DNA from: Candidatus Latescibacterota bacterium | GTDB taxonomy: Bacteria > Latescibacterota > MWCZ01 | Length of the DNA stretch: 64,000 nt | Reading direction: 5' to 3' | Assembly (NCBI GenBank): GCA_022706085.1 | Contig: JAKJDF010000012.1 | Coordinates: 1-64,000, forward strand | Notes under the pieces: generated by a model | Told to the model about the DNA's origin: nothing | What the model saw: only the letters and a program-made list of their open reading frames with translations | The model's database searches: none | Shown: positions 60,692 to 64,000 of the stretch, in pieces | Numbering within the stretch: the stretch's first letter is position 1 | How the letters are laid out: each line of letters opens with the position of its first letter | Made by a program: the position numbers and the translations under genes

Positions 60692-61513
60692 ATGGTCTGG
60701 CTAGGTCGGCTCCTGTCTCGAAAAGGCTCCGCAGCGCAAGGCACCGGCTCGATCGGAGGAATTCGCGACCTCGAAGAAGCGATCAGGTACACCTTCCGCG
60801 AAAAAAGCCTTCTCGTCGCAGCCCTGCGACACCGTTCCTACGTTCACGCAAATGGCGATTCGCCGGACGACCTCGTATCACAGGCGAACGAACGGCTTGA
60901 ATTCCTCGGTGATGCCGTTTTGGGATTGCTTGCGACGGAGTTCCTTTACCGAGAATTCCCCGACAAACCCGAAGGGGAATTGACGAAGAGAAAGTCGGTC
61001 CTCGTCTCGAAAAGCGCCCTCGCCCGTTGCGCGCTGGAGGTTCATCTCGATCAGCACGTATTGTTAAGCAGCGTCGAAGAGGGTATGGGGGGCAGGCAAC
61101 GCCGCTCCATTCTGGGAGACGCCTTCGAAGCTCTCGTGGGTGCCATTTACCTGGACGGAGGTCTGGAACCGAGCCGGAGGTTCCTGGAGACCACCCTGTT
61201 CGTCCATCTTCGAGAATATGAGACGGAGTCTATCTTCACGAATTACAAGAGCCTGCTTTTGGAGCACGTTCAGGCCGGTGGAGGACGGCCGCCTGAATAC
61301 ATGCTGAGGTCGCAATCTGGACCTGACCACCAGAAAACGTTCACCGTTGAGGTTGCCATCGGGGGAAAAGTTCTTGGGACCGGAACCGGACCGACGAAGA
61401 AGTACGCGCAGCAAGAGGCAGCGAGGCTCGCGTATGAACTGTTGACGCGAAAGGCTTCAACGGACGACGACCGGGACACCGATGAACGGTTCCCCGCCGC
61501 CGGTGTCCAATGA
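60692..61513 (+). CDS. rnc: Ribonuclease III
   Basis: A 273-residue double-stranded RNA endonuclease. The signature NERLEFLGDAVLGLLATEFL holds the acidic active site, with the partner GDAFEALVGAIYLDGG block. The C-terminal dsRNA-binding domain runs from about residue 182 (NYKSLLLEHVQ to KKYAQQEAARLAYELL). It has an extra N-terminal stretch of about 25 residues before the domain. It overlaps the next gene by four bases (ATGA). Confidence 0.96.
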   Translation: MVWLGRLLSRKGSAAQGTGSIGGIRDLEEAIRYTFREKSLLVAALRHRSYVHANGDSPDDLVSQANERLEFLGDAVLGLLATEFLYREFPDKPEGELTKRKSVLVSKSALARCALEVHLDQHVLLSSVEEGMGGRQRRSILGDAFEALVGAIYLDGGLEPSRRFLETTLFVHLREYETESIFTNYKSLLLEHVQAGGGRPPEYMLRSQSGPDHQKTFTVEVAIGGKVLGTGTGPTKKYAQQEAARLAYELLTRKASTDDDRDTDERFPAAGVQ

Positions 61514-62364
61514 GCACGCGTAAGGAATGTTGGCGTCTCATTGTAACGCCTCCTTCCCCGGCGGCGTGGAACATGGCCTGCGATGAGGTTCTTTTCCAGC
61601 TCGTGTCCAGCGCTCCATCTCCGGTGATTGTCCGTTTTTACGAGTGGAGGCCGTACGCCGTTTCGCTTGGGCGATCCCAGTGGCCTGAGAATGAAATAGA
61701 ACTGGACGCGTTGCGACGCGACGGGTATGATTGTGTTCGCAGAATCACGGGTGGTCGAGCAGTTTTCCACGCAGAAGAGCTGACCTATTCCGTCGTGTGT
61801 GGACGCGGGCATCCTTTGGCCGCAGGGGGCGTCCATGCCACCTACGAACGAACCAGTGAAGCGCTTGCATGCGGGTTACGCCTTGCGGGAATACGCGCGG
61901 AACTCGCCCGCGTGACGCACCATCCGTCCCCCGGCTCCGCATGCCGGAGCGCTCCGCCATGTTTCGGGAGCGTCGCGCGCTCGGAAATCGTGGTCGACGG
62001 GCGCAAACTCGTCGGTTCTGCCCAGTACCGGTCAACCGCGGCTGTGCTGCAGCACGGTTCGATCCTGACAGGGGCAGCACACAAGCGGATCCTCGAATAT
62101 CTGCGCGTCGAAGAAGGTGTCCGACAGCAGTATCTCCGAAATCTGGAAATCGGAACGACGTGTCTGCGGGAACTGGGGTGGTGCGGCACCACCGACGGTT
62201 TGATCCACGCACTCGCGGACGGGTTTGCGGGGCACTTTGGCATCGTGTGGGATGCGGACCACAGTCTTGCACCGCACGAGATGAGCTTGATTGATACGAA
62301 GGCGCATGGGCGGAATTGCAGAGAAACCCGGTATCCTGGTGATATGGACGGAGGAAACGGATGA
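61510..62364 (+). CDS. Lipoate/octanoyl transferase, LipM-like
   Basis: A 284-residue member of the biotin/lipoate A/B ligase family. The substrate loop RRITGGRAVFHAEELTYSVV and the Lys in VDGRKLVGSAQYR (Lys166) are conserved. A Cys-Phe pair at 151-152 (SAPPCFGSVARSEI) occupies the place of the catalytic cysteine of Bacillus LipM, which argues for octanoyl transfer from ACP rather than ATP-dependent lipoate ligation. It starts with an ATGA overlap with rnc and ends with an ATGA overlap with pgi. Its position right after the fab genes fits use of octanoyl-ACP. Confidence 0.82.
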   Translation: MSTRKECWRLIVTPPSPAAWNMACDEVLFQLVSSAPSPVIVRFYEWRPYAVSLGRSQWPENEIELDALRRDGYDCVRRITGGRAVFHAEELTYSVVCGRGHPLAAGGVHATYERTSEALACGLRLAGIRAELARVTHHPSPGSACRSAPPCFGSVARSEIVVDGRKLVGSAQYRSTAAVLQHGSILTGAAHKRILEYLRVEEGVRQQYLRNLEIGTTCLRELGWCGTTDGLIHALADGFAGHFGIVWDADHSLAPHEMSLIDTKAHGRNCRETRYPGDMDGGNG

Positions 62365-63806
62365 AACCCTGGAACGATCCCACGTGGAAAAACGCGATGC
62401 GTGTACGCCTCGCAATGGGCAATGTCTTTGAAGAGGCGGTGGGGCCAGAGGGTGGGATAACCCGTGTCCAGTTGGAAAGCCTTTACGACAGGCTCAGGGC
62501 GATTCAGCGCGAGATTGCGGTGAAACGAGAAGCAGGTGCTCTGCCGTTCCTCGATCTCCCGAAACAGGAAATTTCCAGTATTCTGGCGTGCGTGGAACAG
62601 AATCGTCCGAAGTTCGAGACGTTTGTGGTTCTCGGTATCGGCGGATCGGCTCTGGGCAACATTGCCTGCCACACCGCGCTCCGGCACCCGTACCACAATT
62701 TCCTTCCGGCGGATAGCCGGGGCGGCATGAGAATCGAGGTCGCAGACAATATCGACCCCGATCGTATCACCGGCCTTTTCGACACGCTGGATCTGCCCCG
62801 TACGCTTTTCAATGTCATTACGAAATCGGGAAGCACCGCAGAGACGGCAAGTACATTCCTCGCCGTGAAAAAGCTGCTTCAGGATCACCCGCGAATTGGC
62901 CCGGGATGGCGGGAACATGTGATCGTGACAACCGACCCGGTCGCGGGGGATCTCCGGAAATTTGCGTCGCGCGAGGGTCTTGTGTCCTTCGACATACCAC
63001 AGGGAGTCGGGGGCAGATTCAGCGTTCTCACGCCGGTGGGGTTGCTTTCCGCCGCGATGAGCGGAATCGACATCGAGGAACTCCTTGCCGGCGCGGCTGA
63101 CGCGGTTGAATACCACGCCCGCGTACCTGCCGAGAAGTGTCCGGCTTTCGCTGGTGCGGCACTGCACTACCTGATGTACAACCATGCCCGCGCGCCGAAG
63201 CGACTGGCAGTGATGATGCCGTATTCCCACGCCCTGAAGGACGTCGCTGACTGGTTCCGGCAGCTCTGGGCGGAAAGCCTCGGCAAAGAAAAGGCGCTCG
63301 ATGGAACCATCGTGAATGTGGGTCCAACCCCGATTAAGGCGCTTGGCGTGACGGACCAGCACTCGCAGGTACAGCTGTATATCGAAGGCCCGAACGACAA
63401 ACTGTTCACGTTCATAGAAACGGAAACGTTCCGGAACGATCTCGTCCTACCGTCAGACAACGACCTTGCGGACCTGGGAGCCTTCAATTACTTCGCCGGA
63501 AAAACGCTCGGACAGTTGCTTCACGCCGAGCAGAAGGCAACTACCCTTGCGTTAACAAGGCGCCAACGCCCGAACATGACCTTCTCGATGAAGGAGGTTC
63601 GCCCGTATACGGTAGGCCAGTTGTTCATGCTTCTCGAGATTCAGACGGTTGTTGCGGGGGCGCTGTTTGGAATCAACCCGTTTGACCAGCCGGGTGTGGA
63701 GGCGGGCAAAGTCGCCACCTACGCGCTCATGGATCGGCCGGGATACGAAAACGAGAAGAGAGCCATAGAACAGGAGATTTCAGCACAAGCGGAGTGGGTG
63801 CTGTAA
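62361..63806 (+). CDS. pgi: Glucose-6-phosphate isomerase
   Basis: A 481-residue SIS-domain isomerase for glucose 6-phosphate and fructose 6-phosphate. Phosphate-binding blocks GIGGSALGNIACH and ITKSGSTAETASTFLAVK, QGVGGRFSVLTPVGL (conserved active-site Arg) and the C-terminal FDQPGVEAGK are the family signatures. Its product links to the class II aldolase and its substrate to inositol-1-phosphate synthase elsewhere in the window. It overlaps the preceding gene by four bases. Confidence 0.94.
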   Translation: MKPWNDPTWKNAMRVRLAMGNVFEEAVGPEGGITRVQLESLYDRLRAIQREIAVKREAGALPFLDLPKQEISSILACVEQNRPKFETFVVLGIGGSALGNIACHTALRHPYHNFLPADSRGGMRIEVADNIDPDRITGLFDTLDLPRTLFNVITKSGSTAETASTFLAVKKLLQDHPRIGPGWREHVIVTTDPVAGDLRKFASREGLVSFDIPQGVGGRFSVLTPVGLLSAAMSGIDIEELLAGAADAVEYHARVPAEKCPAFAGAALHYLMYNHARAPKRLAVMMPYSHALKDVADWFRQLWAESLGKEKALDGTIVNVGPTPIKALGVTDQHSQVQLYIEGPNDKLFTFIETETFRNDLVLPSDNDLADLGAFNYFAGKTLGQLLHAEQKATTLALTRRQRPNMTFSMKEVRPYTVGQLFMLLEIQTVVAGALFGINPFDQPGVEAGKVATYALMDRPGYENEKRAIEQEISAQAEWVL

Positions 63807-64000
63807 CGCGCCTGACGAGACGCGCATTCCGCCGCGCGAACAACGCCGATCCGAACGCGCACACGGTTCTTGGTCTGCTGGCCCAAATCTACGTGCCATA
63901 GAGCCAGCGATAATCAACTCTGCGAATGCGGAGAGTGTTGAGAATACTGCCCGTGGCCTTCGACCCCGCACAATAGGCTAACAGGCAGGCGTCTGGAAGC
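63807..64000. other. Non-coding window end after pgi
   Basis: 194 bases with no gene I can support. Possible frames here are short and Arg-rich, and no T-run terminator was seen. Confidence 0.3.

Noticed and set aside
61842-63362. Open frame of 506 codons antisense to the lipM-like and pgi genes
   Set aside because: Crosses two well-supported genes and has no family resemblance.

Overview
This 64 kb window is a dense, mostly housekeeping stretch of a bacterial chromosome with a G+C content that looks like the high fifties. Genes are packed with short gaps and many 1-4 base start/stop overlaps. No CRISPR array, insertion sequence, integrase, phage gene or rRNA was seen. The organism looks Gram-negative (MlaE permease, many lipoproteins plus Lgt, TlpA-like protein, MurA/MurD) and able to live without oxygen (oxygen-sensitive glycyl radical enzymes) while making menaquinone for respiration. 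Genes typical of uncultivated or environmental phyla (ASPIC/UnbV-FG-GAP lipoproteins, DUF4838 glycan protein, URO-D-like proteins, Gfo/Idh oxidoreductase) suggest a lineage such as Hydrogenedentota, Latescibacterota, Sumerlaeota or Acidobacteriota. That placement is inference; no rRNA is present to test it.

Layout. 0.1-5.7 kb (minus): two different glycyl radical enzymes and one activating enzyme in an operon, with a plausible promoter at 5690-5718. 5.8-8.2 kb (plus): two URO-D-fold proteins transcribed divergently from it. 8.2-10.3 kb (minus): ribokinase and myo-inositol-1-phosphate synthase, separated by a strong hairpin. 10.5-12.8 kb (minus): murD and a YprB-like RNase H-fold exonuclease. 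13-21 kb (plus): an orphan MlaE permease, then a glycan cluster of GH29 fucosidase, exported GH20/GH67-like protein, DUF4838 protein and RhaI-type L-rhamnose isomerase. 21.2-22.3 kb: a UDG-fold protein and a hotdog thioesterase, probably MenI. 22.3-30.5 kb (minus): menG-menF-menD-menB-menA-menC-menE, nearly the whole classical menaquinone pathway; only MenH is missing. 30.6-34.7 kb: a TSUP permease, rsgA, murA and an ArsR-ArsC fusion that lacks key cysteines. 34.9 kb: tRNA-Val(GAC) with a terminator.

35-45 kb (plus): a YibQ-like polysaccharide deacetylase followed by four consecutive lipoprotein genes (two TPR, one FG-GAP/ASPIC, one 1134-residue TPR/FG-GAP/ASPIC protein with an unassigned C-terminal region of about 400 residues) and a TlpA-like thioredoxin protein. 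This is the best candidate here for an undescribed envelope system. 44.7-50.7 kb: P-loop kinase, PHP phosphatase, NrnA-like DHH phosphoesterase, Gfo/Idh oxidoreductase, class II aldolase and lgt. 50.7-54.3 kb: purQ, rnr and a nitroreductase. 54.4-63.8 kb (plus): yceD-rpmF-plsX-fabH-fabD-fabG-acpP-fabF-rnc-lipM-like-pgi, driven at least at its start by a good sigma-70-type promoter (54427-54455).

How the parts connect: the fab genes make the fatty acids that PlsX feeds into phospholipids and that supply octanoyl-ACP to the LipM-like protein. Lgt attaches diacylglycerol to the lipoproteins of the 36-43.6 kb locus. Menaquinone would support anaerobic respiration, and the glycyl radical enzymes and glycan genes suggest use of polyols and of deoxysugars from plant or algal polymers.
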